Counted from the first letter of the stretch, positions 17,137 to 24,078 are shown. The stretch is 64,000 nt of DNA from JAKFEW01 sp036675505 (GCA_036675505.1 JAKFEW010000061.1:62001-126000); one strand, 5' to 3'. Translations and numbers: made by a program. Notes: generated by a model not told the origin, from the sequence alone.

Positions 17137-17883
17137 TTACTTCCTGGGCTTCGGCGTCGCGGGCCTGGCGGGCTTCGCAGGCTTGGGCGCGGGCTTGGGG
17201 GTCTGTTTCTGCACGGGCGCGGGCGTGGGGGTGGCGGCCGGCTCTTCGGGCTGCTCGTCCTCCGTGGTCTCCTCGTCGTCCGTCACTTCCTCGTCGTCAT
17301 CCTCATCGTCCTCTTCGTCGTCGCCGAGGGCCTCACCGCCGAGCCACAGCGTCAGCAGCAGGCGCGGGCCGATCGCGGGGTCCAGCGTGTTGACCGCGAC
17401 GGGATAGTGGAGCGAGAGCTCGATCTCGGTGACTTCGGTCTTCATGAAGGGGAGAATCACGCCGGCGTATGGCTCGAGGATGAAGCCGCCGCCGCTGTGG
17501 AAGCGCAAGGTGCCCGGCGCGCCTGAATCCAGGACGATCTGCCGGAGCCAGGCCGCTTCGAGGCCCAGGCCCGCGCGCACGAAGCCGTAATGGGCCCCCG
17601 CCGCGAGCGTCACGCCGCTGGTCTCGAAGACGTATTGCTTCGACGGCGCCAGGGTCTGCGCCCGATTCACCAGGCCGAACAACACCTCGGTGTAAGGCGA
17701 CCCCGCATCGAAGCGGAACCGGAAATTCGAGGTCTGTTGGTAAGCGTCGAAGGTCCAGGGATTGGCGGGCTCGAGCTTGCCCGCACCGAAGGAGACGCCG
17801 ATCGAGGATGCGGCCGTGGCGGGCGGCGCGCTCGCCGCGGTCATGACCGCAACGGCGACGAGGGCTGGGACGACGTTACGCAT
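17137..17883 (-). CDS. Exported beta-rich protein with acidic then basic tail
   Basis: A 248-residue secreted protein. Start at 17883 (MRNVVPALVAVAVMTAASA...) has AAGGAG 6 bases upstream and gives a clean signal peptide ending near ATAA. Residues of about 25-180 alternate short hydrophobic strands (IGVSFGAGKL, FRFRFDAGSPYTEVLFGLVN, YGFVRAGLGLEAAWL, LLLTLWLGG) in the way of a small outer-membrane beta-barrel, though no family is certain. The C-terminus is odd: a run of about 35 mostly Asp/Glu residues (DDEEDDEDDDEEVTDDEE) followed by a Lys/Pro/Ala tail (APKPAKPARPATPKPRK), which may bind cations and then peptidoglycan or polysaccharide. Confidence 0.72.
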   Translation of the reverse strand: MRNVVPALVAVAVMTAASAPPATAASSIGVSFGAGKLEPANPWTFDAYQQTSNFRFRFDAGSPYTEVLFGLVNRAQTLAPSKQYVFETSGVTLAAGAHYGFVRAGLGLEAAWLRQIVLDSGAPGTLRFHSGGGFILEPYAGVILPFMKTEVTEIELSLHYPVAVNTLDPAIGPRLLLTLWLGGEALGDDEEDDEDDDEEVTDDEETTEDEQPEEPAATPTPAPVQKQTPKPAPKPAKPARPATPKPRK

Positions 17884-18017
17884 TCGGTTCTCCTTCAAAC
17901 GGACATCCACGATGTTATACCCTTGCTCGTCAGCGCGCCATGGCGCGGAGGCGTGGTTTGACCAGGCGGCGCACCGTGGGCGATACTGGTGGTGCCGCCA
18001 TTCAGGAGATCCGACCC

Positions 18018-18293
18018 ATGTCCACCACCACCGTCACCCAGGATGATGTCCTCGCCAAGCTGTACCGCGATCTGACCCGCCTCGCCGGCGAGATCGCCGT
18101 CGATCGCTGCCGCACGCGCGTGCTGCTGCGCCTCGTCAAGGAGAAGACCGGCGTGACCGACGAGCAGCTCGACACGCTGTTCCGCGAGGAGGTCGAGGCC
18201 AACCTGGAGGGCTTCGTCGAGGGCATCACCGAGCCGATGCTCGCCGAGCTGCGCGGCCCCGAGGCCGGTGGTTGCTGCGGTGGCCATGGTTAA
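18018..18293 (+). CDS. Small soluble protein with C-terminal CCGGHG
   Basis: A 91-residue protein with AGGAG 9-10 bases before the ATG. It is mostly helical (LAKLYRDLTRLAGEIAVDR, LRLVKEKTGVTDEQLDTLFREEVEANL) and ends in GGCCGGHG, a Cys-Cys/His tail that could bind a metal. No signal peptide. It lies just upstream of the manganese riboswitch unit but on its own promoter. No family recognised. Confidence 0.72.
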   Translation: MSTTTVTQDDVLAKLYRDLTRLAGEIAVDRCRTRVLLRLVKEKTGVTDEQLDTLFREEVEANLEGFVEGITEPMLAELRGPEAGGCCGGHG

Positions 18294-18300
18294 CGGCTGC

Positions 18301-18330
18301 TTGACAGACCGGCGCCTGGTCGCCTAAGCT
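18301..18330 (+). promoter_or_regulatory. Promoter of the manganese-riboswitch transcript
   Basis: Perfect TTGACA (18301-18306), 18-base spacer, TAAGCT (18325-18330). This would start RNA near 18337, a few bases before the first strand of riboswitch helix P1. Confidence 0.65.
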
Positions 18331-18340
18331 GGAGCAACTC

Positions 18341-18442
18341 CGAAGGGGAGTAGCCAGCCGGTCCATCCCGGCCTCCACGTTCGTCATCACGGCGCGAGCC
18401 CGGACGTGGAACGAAGCATTCGCTTCGCACGCAAGACCTTCG
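18341..18442 (+). ncRNA. yybP-ykoY manganese riboswitch aptamer
   Basis: The 102-base element carries the family's conserved parts in order. P1 is CGAAGG (18341-18346) with CCTTCG (18437-18442). The invariant GGGGAGTAGC is at 18345-18354. Helix GCCGG/CCGGC (18357-18361/18368-18372) follows, then CCACGT/ACGTGG (18375-18380/18404-18409) enclosing the conserved TCGTCATCACGG region, then the hairpin CGAAGC-ATTC-GCTTCG (18412-18427) and the conserved GCAAGACC (18431-18438). The yybP-ykoY class senses Mn2+ and usually controls Mn exporters. Identified by eye; a covariance-model search would confirm it. Confidence 0.9.
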
Positions 18443-18482
18443 TCCGGCCCACCCTGGGCCGCGCGGCGAAGGTCTTTTCTTT
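18433..18482 (+). terminator. Riboswitch expression-platform terminator
   Basis: AAGACCTTCG (18433-18442) pairs with CGAAGGTCTT (18467-18476), enclosing an inner GGCCCA/TGGGCC hairpin, followed by TTTTCTTT. The left arm includes the 3' strand of aptamer P1, so ligand-stabilised P1 and the terminator are mutually exclusive. This predicts a transcriptional ON switch when Mn2+ is bound. Confidence 0.88.
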
Positions 18483-18523
18483 GGGGACCCCCACGCCGCC
18501 GGCCTCGATCAGAGGACGCGCGA

Positions 18524-18865
18524 ATGTTGGCTGTGGCTTGTTTCTTCGTCTCGGCACTGTTCCTGGGCACGCTGGGCTACGGCGGCCTCTGGGTGGTCGG
18601 CTGGGACGAGGCCCAGAGCCGTGCGATGCGCACGCTGAAAGAGACGGTCGACCCGTTCTTCGAGGTCCTCGGCGAGATCGGCGTCGAGGGCGTGCAGGCA
18701 GCCCTGGAGTATTCGGCCCAGGCCGGCGTGCAGCTGGCTGGCCAGGCGCTCGGCCTGCTCGGCCAGGTTGCCGGCCTGGCGGTCGACCTGCTGGTGGCCC
18801 TGGTCGAGGGCCTGGGCTGGCTGCTCGGCGTCCTGTTCGAGGGCCTCGCGGGCGCGTGCTTCTAG
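18524..18865 (+). CDS. Unrecognised hydrophobic protein under manganese riboswitch control
   Basis: A 113-residue protein with AGAGG 8 bases before its ATG, 41 bases after the riboswitch terminator. It starts with a clear membrane segment (MLAVACFFVSALFLGTLGYGG), then a short polar stretch (WDEAQSRAMRTLKETVDPFFEVLG), then about 65 residues of glycine- and alanine-rich, weakly amphipathic helix (VQLAGQALGLLGQVAGLAVDLLVALVEGLGWLLGVLFEGLAG), ending in ACF. None of the hallmarks of known yybP-ykoY targets is present: no MntP, TerC, UPF0016 (ExGD) or P-type ATPase motif. A role in Mn2+ tolerance, such as a small exporter subunit or a membrane regulator, is inferred only from the riboswitch. Confidence 0.8.
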   Translation: MLAVACFFVSALFLGTLGYGGLWVVGWDEAQSRAMRTLKETVDPFFEVLGEIGVEGVQAALEYSAQAGVQLAGQALGLLGQVAGLAVDLLVALVEGLGWLLGVLFEGLAGACF

Positions 18866-18886
18866 CCTGGCCGGCTCGTCGCCGCC

Positions 18887-18907
18887 GCCGGCCTCTGGAG
18901 GGCCGGC
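18887..18907. terminator. Hairpin between convergent genes
   Basis: GCCGGCC and GGCCGGC (7 bp, 7-base loop) between the hydrophobic-protein gene and the leftward diguanylate cyclase gene. No long T-run; a modest terminator candidate. Confidence 0.35.
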
Positions 18908-18909
18908 GT

Positions 18910-20172
18910 TCAGCTCGCCCGGCGCACCTGGTTGCGGCCCTCGCGCTTCGCGAGGTAGAGCGCCGCGTCGGCCCGCGCGATCAGGTCGTCGAGGCTCGCG
19001 TCCTGCACCTCGAGCTCGGCGACGCCGAGGCTGGCGGTGACGATCGGGATGCGGCGGCCGCGGCTGTCGGCGACTTCGAGGTCGGCGATCGCCTCGCGCA
19101 GCCGCTCGCCGAGCGCCGCGGCGCCCGTGAGGTCCGTGCTGGGGAGCACCAACGAGAGCTCCTCGCCGCCGTAGCGCGCCACGGTGTCGCAGGCCCGTGC
19201 CACCCCCTTGACCGCCTTCGCGACCTGGCGCAGCACTTCGTCACCCGCGGGGTGGCCGAAGTTGTCGTTGATCTTCTTGAAGTGGTCGATGTCGAGCAGC
19301 AGCACGGACAGCGGCGCGGCGTGGCGTCTGGCCTCGTGGAACCGCAAGGCGAGCTGCTCCTTGAAGAAGATATGGGTCGCGAGGCCGGTGAGGCCGTCGG
19401 TGATCGCGCGCTGCTGGGCGTCCTTGTAGCGCAGCGTGAGGTTGTCGAGGCGCGAGCGGCGCACGCGCTCGGTGCGCGCGAGGTCGATCGAGGCCAGCGC
19501 CTGGCCGGTCTCGCGCACCATGCGGCCGACCAGCCAGCGCTCGCCGTGGTTCCAGTCCCGGCCGTCGGTCCGCGCGGCGATCGTCAGCAGCCCCACCTGG
19601 CGGCCCTGCGCGATCACAGGCTCGATCCAGGTCAGCTCCTGGCGGGTGAGCCAGCGGGTCAGCTCGCGCGCCGCGATGAATTCCTCGGGCGAAAGGTCGG
19701 GGGCGCCGCCCCGTGCGGCCAGCCAGGCCAGCACGCGGGCCTCGGGGATGTCGTCGATGTCGGCGGGCATGCCGATGCCGGCCGCGAGGACGAAGGTGTT
19801 CTGCTCGCGATCGAGCAGCCAGAAGTAGGCGTGGCGCGGCTTGATGGTCTTGCGCAGCGTGCCCGCGACGACCGCGGCCACCTGGTCGGCGTCGTTGGCC
19901 GCGTCCAGCGCCCGGCCGAGCCGTTCGTCGGCCTTGAAGTGCGCGGTGCGCGGCAGGTGGCTGGCCGCGCGGCGGCGGCCGACGGCCTGGAACGTCACAG
20001 CCGCGATCATGCCGGCGCCAACGGGAATCCAGGGTTCCGGCGCGCCGACCCCGCCGAGCAGGGCCACGCCCGCACCGTAGGTGAGGATGAAGCCGCTGGC
20101 CCAGAGGCCCGCCGCCTGGAGCGCCCGGAGGGGCGAGGCGGCCTTGGAGGAAGGTGCGCGCTTGGGAGTCAT
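18910..20172 (-). CDS. Membrane diguanylate cyclase (GGDEF)
   Basis: A 420-residue protein that would make cyclic-di-GMP from two GTP. Two N-terminal membrane segments (LRALQAAGLWASGFILTYGAGVA and PWIPVGAGMIAAVTFQAVG) are followed by a GAF-like sensory part (about residues 75-225), a short coiled linker, and a GGDEF domain from about residue 245. The active-site motif is intact (GGEEL) and an RxxD inhibitory site (RACD) lies exactly five residues before it, predicting product inhibition. I chose ATG 20172 (MTPKRAPSSK); upstream in-frame starts exist and no SD is strong. It is divergent from the PilZ gene, so signal maker and receiver are neighbours. Confidence 0.9.
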   Translation of the reverse strand: MTPKRAPSSKAASPLRALQAAGLWASGFILTYGAGVALLGGVGAPEPWIPVGAGMIAAVTFQAVGRRRAASHLPRTAHFKADERLGRALDAANDADQVAAVVAGTLRKTIKPRHAYFWLLDREQNTFVLAAGIGMPADIDDIPEARVLAWLAARGGAPDLSPEEFIAARELTRWLTRQELTWIEPVIAQGRQVGLLTIAARTDGRDWNHGERWLVGRMVRETGQALASIDLARTERVRRSRLDNLTLRYKDAQQRAITDGLTGLATHIFFKEQLALRFHEARRHAAPLSVLLLDIDHFKKINDNFGHPAGDEVLRQVAKAVKGVARACDTVARYGGEELSLVLPSTDLTGAAALGERLREAIADLEVADSRGRRIPIVTASLGVAELEVQDASLDDLIARADAALYLAKREGRNQVRRAS

Positions 20173-20263
20173 GGCCACATGGTCGGCGCGGACGCCTGCT
20201 CGCCGCAAGTGCGACCGTCACCGGAACGCAGGCTGTGACGTGTTAGGATGGCGATACAACGTT

Positions 20264-20851
20264 ATGTATGCCGACCACGTCAGCACGAATCAGGTCCTGC
20301 GCCTCCGCCTGGAGGGCAAGACGTACAAGGGCCTCATCGTCAATATGGGCGACGAGGCCATGCTGGTAGCGACGACCTCGCAGGAAAAGCCCGAGGTCGG
20401 CCCCGGCACCGTCGCGCATGGCGAGATTTTCACGCCCGAGGGGTTGTTCCACTTCACCTCGAAGCTGCTCGGCGTCCAGATGATGCCGGTCATGGTGCTG
20501 ATCCTCGAGCGCCCGCGCGCGATGCGCAAGGTGCAGCGCCGGCGCGAGCCGCGCCACGAGATCAGCCTGGCGGGCCTGCTGGTCTTCATCTCGGCGGATC
20601 TCTCGATCAACGCGGCCGTCGAGGTGTCGAACGTGAGCTTCGGCGGCGCCGAGGTGCTCGCCCCGGCCTCACCGCCCGAAGGGATGCACTGCGTGCTGCT
20701 GATGCGCAGCGAGGACCGCGAGGTGAGCACGATCGCGCGGGTCGTCCACGCGGACGAGATCGAGGGCGGTTACCGGATCGGCGTCGCCTTCGTGGAGATG
20801 TCCCGACAAGATCTGGAGTACCTGCACCGCTTCGTTTCGATGCTCGGCTGA
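20264..20851 (+). CDS. PilZ-domain cyclic-di-GMP receptor
   Basis: A 195-residue protein. Residues of about 1-85 form a YcgR-N-like beta domain; residues of about 90-195 are a PilZ domain with the RxxxR motif (RRREPRHEIS) followed by the second signature SNVSFGGAEV (D/NxSxxG), both needed for cyclic-di-GMP binding. The ATG at 20264 has only a weak SD; a GTG at 20240 is possible. It is transcribed divergently from the diguanylate cyclase, 91 bases apart, so they probably share a control region. The output target (motility, secretion or polysaccharide) is not evident. Confidence 0.88.
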   Translation: MYADHVSTNQVLRLRLEGKTYKGLIVNMGDEAMLVATTSQEKPEVGPGTVAHGEIFTPEGLFHFTSKLLGVQMMPVMVLILERPRAMRKVQRRREPRHEISLAGLLVFISADLSINAAVEVSNVSFGGAEVLAPASPPEGMHCVLLMRSEDREVSTIARVVHADEIEGGYRIGVAFVEMSRQDLEYLHRFVSMLG

Positions 20852-20901
20852 CCGGCATCACGCCGGCCCGCCAGCGCCCGCGACGCCCGCGGGGCCCCGC
20901 G

Positions 20902-20930
20902 TTGACAGCGTTTGGCGCATGGGTTACACT
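20902..20930 (+). promoter_or_regulatory. Promoter of the tRNA cluster
   Basis: Perfect TTGACA (20902-20907), 17-base spacer, TACACT (20925-20930); the first tRNA begins 11 bases later. Confidence 0.75.
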
Positions 20931-20941
20931 GGAACATTCGG

Positions 20942-21015
20942 CGGGACGTAGCGCAGCTTGGTAGCGCATCTGCTTTGGGAGCAGAGGGTCGCTGGTTCGA
21001 ATCCAGTCGTCCCGA
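20942..21015 (+). tRNA. tRNA-Pro (TGG anticodon)
   Basis: Acceptor CGGGACG pairs with CGTCCCG; anticodon stem TCTGC/GCAGA holds loop TTTGGGA, giving anticodon TGG (reads CCN proline codons, mainly CCA/CCG). T arm CTGG-TTCGAAT-CCAG is normal. CCA is not encoded. Confidence 0.93.
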
Positions 21016-21049
21016 CTCAGATTAGGGTTCTGTCCCGATCTATAAGTTT

Positions 21050-21124
21050 GCGGAAGTAACTCAATGGTAGAGTACTTGCCTTCCAAGCAAGTTGTTGCGG
21101 GTTCGAGTCCCGTCTTCCGCTCCA
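21050..21124 (+). tRNA. tRNA-Gly (TCC anticodon), CCA encoded
   Basis: Acceptor GCGGAAG/CTTCCGC, anticodon stem CTTGC/GCAAG with loop CTTCCAA, anticodon TCC. T arm GCGGG-TTCGAGT-CCCGT. Discriminator T at 21121 followed by genome-encoded CCA. Confidence 0.93.
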
Positions 21125-21129
21125 TTTAA

Positions 21130-21204
21130 GCGCCCGTAGCACAGTTGGATAGTTGCAGCCGCCTTCTAAGCGGCAGGTCGCTGGTTCGAGTCCAGCCGGG
21201 CGCG
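21130..21204 (+). tRNA. tRNA-Arg (TCT anticodon)
   Basis: Acceptor GCGCCCG/CGGGCGC, anticodon stem GCCGC/GCGGC with loop CTTCTAA, anticodon TCT. T arm GCTGG-TTCGAGT-CCAGC. Starts 5 bases after the tRNA-Gly CCA; the opposite-strand HNH gene ends on the very next base. Confidence 0.92.
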
Positions 21205-21567
21205 CTATTCAACTGTGCTTTTTAGTAGGGCGTGTACCTCGCGATGGCAGTTTGCACAGAGCAAATCGCACTTGTCCAATTCCGATCTCACCTTTTCGAA
21301 ATTGGTCATCTTGGCGTGCCCTAACGAGAAGTCCTTTTCGTTCGGATCTCGATGGTGGAATTCGAGAGCACCCATGAATTTGCCATATCCGCAACGTTGA
21401 CATCGAGCCCCTTTGTATTCGATGGCTTGGCGCTTGAGGCTCCGCTGGCGATTGATCGCTTGCTCCTTGGTGCATCCGATGCAGTAGGGTCCGGGTCGAG
21501 TGCCGCCTCGGCGCTTGTAGTAAGCGTCAATCGGCAATGCTTGTTTGCAGCAGGGGCACATTTTCAT
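21205..21567 (-). CDS. HNH endonuclease
   Basis: A 120-residue HNH nuclease. Two zinc-knuckle pairs lie at the N-terminus (MKMCPCC and YCIGC), followed by CQRCGY, then the HNH core: ALEFHHRDP and LLCANCHREVH, giving the catalytic histidine, asparagine and metal-binding histidine. This CxxC-plus-HNH layout is common in stand-alone homing-type or defence-associated nucleases. Base composition is clearly AT-richer than the neighbours, and it abuts the tRNA-Arg gene, which is a classic insertion site. The start (ATG 21567; ATG 21561 possible) has no good SD. Confidence 0.85.
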   Translation of the reverse strand: MKMCPCCKQALPIDAYYKRRGGTRPGPYCIGCTKEQAINRQRSLKRQAIEYKGARCQRCGYGKFMGALEFHHRDPNEKDFSLGHAKMTNFEKVRSELDKCDLLCANCHREVHALLKSTVE

Positions 21568-21587
21568 GGATGAAATATAGCATACAT

Positions 21588-21620
21588 ACGAATATTCGTC
21601 TACTATGCTTTCTACTATGC
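21588..21620. promoter_or_regulatory. Candidate operator between the HNH and XRE genes
   Basis: A perfect palindrome ACGAATATTCGT (21588-21599) is followed at once by two direct copies of CTACTATGC (21600-21608 and 21612-21620), the second covering the alternative XRE start. In a 37-base divergent gap this fits an autoregulatory site for the adjacent XRE protein. Confidence 0.5.
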
Positions 21621-21943
21621 ATACATTCGACTTTCCCACCTGGTTTGCCCAAACGCGCTCGGCAAGACAGCTCACGTTTCGGGCCCTGGCCGCCGAAACG
21701 AAGCTATCCGCCGGCCACCTGAACAACCTTGAGAAGGGAACGTCTGCGCCGACCGACGACGCACTGGTTCCCATCGCGCAAGCGCTCGGTGTCGCCCCGG
21801 ACTGGCTGCTCGCCCAGGTCGACACGACGCGGCTGGACCCTGCGCGGATCGCACGGCTGCGGAAGTACGCGCCCGAGTTCCTCGGTCTCCAGGCCGACCG
21901 GGCCAGCGAAGGGCCCGGGGTGTACGAACGACCGAGCCCATGA
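21605..21943 (+). CDS. XRE-family HTH transcriptional regulator
   Basis: A 112-residue protein with a single HTH_3-type helix-turn-helix: FRALAAETKLSAGHLNNLEKG covers the turn and recognition helix, then PTDDALVPIAQALGV. The remaining 35 residues are a short C-terminal tail. Two starts (21605 and 21617, both ATG) lack an SD and overlap the candidate operator, so translation may be near-leaderless. It probably represses itself and the divergent HNH gene. Base composition of its first part is AT-richer, matching the nuclease. Confidence 0.85.
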   Translation: MLSTMHTFDFPTWFAQTRSARQLTFRALAAETKLSAGHLNNLEKGTSAPTDDALVPIAQALGVAPDWLLAQVDTTRLDPARIARLRKYAPEFLGLQADRASEGPGVYERPSP

Positions 21944-22200
21944 GCAAAATCGCCGGGCGACGCCTCACGGTTGGCCGAGAGCGTCAGAAGAACCGGGGGG
22001 TGCGGCGACGGGCGCGGTTGCTGCGGAAATGGGCCGCGTCGTTCGAGGGCTTCTTTCCGCCGGTCACGACGAACGGGTTCGGGCAGAAGAACTGGTACAC
22101 CAAGCTGCCCGTGGCGCATAGGCTCGTATCGGGTCCGCGGCGACGATGGGAAGCGGGGCGTTCAGCGCCACTGCGGGCAATTACGGCTATGGCGCCTTGA
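21940..22200 (+). CDS. Small basic protein, coupled to the XRE gene
   Basis: An 86-residue frame whose ATG overlaps the XRE stop (ATGA). Its first 65 residues are strongly basic (GRRLTVGRERQKNRGVRRRARLLRKWAASFEGFF) and look like a real protein, while the last 20 (RRRWEAGRSAPLRAITAMAP) run into the next, different gene remnant. It may be truncated by the junction near 22140. No family recognised; a DNA-binding partner of the XRE protein is possible. Confidence 0.4.
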   Translation: MSKIAGRRLTVGRERQKNRGVRRRARLLRKWAASFEGFFPPVTTNGFGQKNWYTKLPVAHRLVSGPRRRWEAGRSAPLRAITAMAP

Positions 22201-22469
22201 TCGACGTGAACCTCGACCCGCGCTTCGGCGCGGACGTGATCGCCACGGCCCAGAACCAGGGCGAAGAGGCCGTCACCGTCCCCGCCGGCACCTTCACCTG
22301 CACGAAGACCCTGTACGACAAGGACAAGGGCAACGGCGCGCGCGTGAACATCACACTCTGGACCAATGGCCAGGCCGGGCTCGTGAAGGCGCAGGTGAGC
22401 AACGTCGCCTCCCTGGGGACCGCGACCTTCACCGCAGACATCCGCTACGATCTGGAGAAGCGGCCTTAG
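22146..22469 (+). pseudogene. 3' fragment of a secreted DUF3108-like protein gene
   Basis: This 107-residue frame lacks an SD and signal peptide, yet its content looks like the C-terminal half of an exported protein: GEEAVTVPAGTFTCTKTLYD followed by LWTNGQAGLVKAQVSN and TFTADIRYDLEK matches the strand pattern of DUF3108-like periplasmic proteins (xVPAGTFxCxKV...). The 5' part appears to have been replaced by the XRE-linked gene at a junction near 22140. Most likely a remnant, though an unusual short start cannot be excluded. Confidence 0.5.
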
Positions 22470-22540
22470 CCGAACGGCTCAGCGCAGCGACCCGAAGACG
22501 CGCGTCATCACGGCCAGCCCGCCATAGGGGGAGGCCGGGT

Positions 22541-23260
22541 TCATCGGGCCCCCCGCGCGAGCGTCTCGACCAGCAGGTCGGCGAAGGCCTCCGCGTCGAG
22601 CGGCCAGCGCGCGGTGATCAGGTTGCCGTCGCGCGCCACCAGCGGCCGGACCACCGACCCGACCGCGAACTGGTCGGGTGAGCGGAGCGCGGCCTTGACC
22701 TCGTCCTCGACGTAGGTCGGGTAGGTGCGGTAGTAACGGCCCAGCTTCCAGCAGGTGAGGAGGTAAGCCGCGCGCTCCAACTTCTTGAGCAGCGCCGTGG
22801 CCCGGCGTTCGTACAGCACGCTGCGTCCGGTGGCCGGGTCGATCGTCCGCGCCAGCACGATCACGCCGTGGCAGATGGCGGCGACCGGCTTGGCCTGCGC
22901 GAAGAAGCCCAACACTTTCGTCCGCAGCAGCTCGCTTTCCAGGTATTGCTTCATTCCGGGGGCGTGGCCGCCGGGCAGCACGACGGCGTCGAACGCCGAG
23001 GGGTCGATGGCCTCGTACGTGATCGGCTGCTGAAACGCGGCGGTCTCGACCAGGTGATGGTAGCGAGCCAGGGCCACTGGGCTCGCGCCCAGCTGCCCGA
23101 AGATGACGCCGCGGATCAGTAGCGGATCCGCGGCCGGCACCGCGCCCCGCTCCGTCGCGAACACGACCGCGTGGCCCGCCTCGGTGAGGCGGTGCCACGG
23201 CGTCGCCACTTCGGTGACGTCGAAGTCGCGGTCGGGGAGCGGGATCAGGACGCGGGCCAA
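22541..23260 (-). CDS. DJ-1/PfpI family protein
   Basis: A 239-residue class I glutamine amidotransferase-like protein. AICHG near residue 127 is the nucleophile-elbow cysteine of the DJ-1/PfpI family, VVLPGGHAPGM is the preceding conserved loop, and an acidic residue lies in the expected N-terminal strand. Members act as chaperones, glyoxalase-type or protein-deglycating enzymes; the exact activity is not readable here. The TTG start has AGAGG about 10 bases upstream. It begins 7 bases after the EF-hand lipoprotein stop, so the two form an operon. Confidence 0.82.
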   Translation of the reverse strand: MARVLIPLPDRDFDVTEVATPWHRLTEAGHAVVFATERGAVPAADPLLIRGVIFGQLGASPVALARYHHLVETAAFQQPITYEAIDPSAFDAVVLPGGHAPGMKQYLESELLRTKVLGFFAQAKPVAAICHGVIVLARTIDPATGRSVLYERRATALLKKLERAAYLLTCWKLGRYYRTYPTYVEDEVKAALRSPDQFAVGSVVRPLVARDGNLITARWPLDAEAFADLLVETLARGAR

Positions 23261-23267
23261 GGACGTG

Positions 23268-23939
23268 CTACCTCTTCGCCACCGGGGGCGGGCCGATTGG
23301 CCTGCTCTTGATACCCCGGCCGAGGAGCCAGGTGTGGCTCATCCGGCCGCCGTGGGCTTCGAAGACGACGCCGCGGTTGCGCTGCGTCGGGTCCGGCGGG
23401 CAGGCCGGCCAGATGATCGTGCTGGTCTCGCCGCTCAAGAAGCGCTCCCACGAGGCCTGGACTTCGCGCAGCGTCGCGCGGCCGTCCTGGTCCTCGTCGT
23501 AGATCCGCATGACGGCGCCTTGGCCCTCGAACTCGGGCCCGGCGATCACGCCGTCGCCGTTGGCGTCGAACTCGGCCATCAATTCGTCGCACAGGGCCAG
23601 GACCTGCTTCGCGAGGGAGCGGTTCTCCTCGAGCGTGCTGAACTCCGGGACGACCACGAAGCCGTCGGCGTTCGCGTCGCGGGTCTCCCACCACTCGGTG
23701 CCCAGGCAGCGAGCGTCCCACTCCGCGCGGGTCAGGCGGACATCGCGGTCGGCGTCGATGCCGTCGAAGATCTGCCGCATGCCCCTGGCGCAAGCCTCGG
23801 TCATGCGGGCCAGCGCCTGGTCGTCGCGACCCTTCGCGCTCAACTGCCCCGGCTGGGCGGCCAAAGGATACCGGGCTTGGGTGGAACAACCAGCGACCAG
23901 CAGGCCGAGGGCCGCCAGTGCGGTCAAACGTTTGATCAT
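23268..23939 (-). CDS. EF-hand calcium-binding lipoprotein
   Basis: A 223-residue lipoprotein (signal ALAALGLLVAGC; lipobox cysteine near residue 17) with four EF-hand loops: DADRDVRLTRAE (first, with a basic substitution), DANADGFVVVPE, DANGDGVIAGPE and DEDQDGRATLRE. The second to fourth loops have the DxDxDG-type spacing for calcium binding. The C-terminal 50 residues (IIWPACPPDPTQ... LLGRGIKSRP) are not part of the EF-hand pairs. Start at 23939 has GAGG upstream. First gene of an operon with the DJ-1-like gene. Likely a periplasm- or surface-facing calcium sensor/buffer. Confidence 0.85.
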   Translation of the reverse strand: MIKRLTALAALGLLVAGCSTQARYPLAAQPGQLSAKGRDDQALARMTEACARGMRQIFDGIDADRDVRLTRAEWDARCLGTEWWETRDANADGFVVVPEFSTLEENRSLAKQVLALCDELMAEFDANGDGVIAGPEFEGQGAVMRIYDEDQDGRATLREVQASWERFLSGETSTIIWPACPPDPTQRNRGVVFEAHGGRMSHTWLLGRGIKSRPIGPPPVAKR

Positions 23940-24078
23940 TTCGTGCCTCGTCTTAACTTGAGGATAACTATTCACTGGGTGATAAATAGCGCTAACAGGC
24001 AGCTTTAAGACGCCAAGCGGAGATGTCTTAACTTTTTCATAACCAAAAAAATCTCGCCTGGTCGCTTCCCGTCCCTGT

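Noticed and set aside
22479..23198. A long minus-strand frame overlapping the DJ-1-like gene
   Set aside because: It is a shifted frame of the DJ-1 gene, rich in Arg/Gly, without any conserved motif; only its last 21 codons after the ATGA overlap might be translated.
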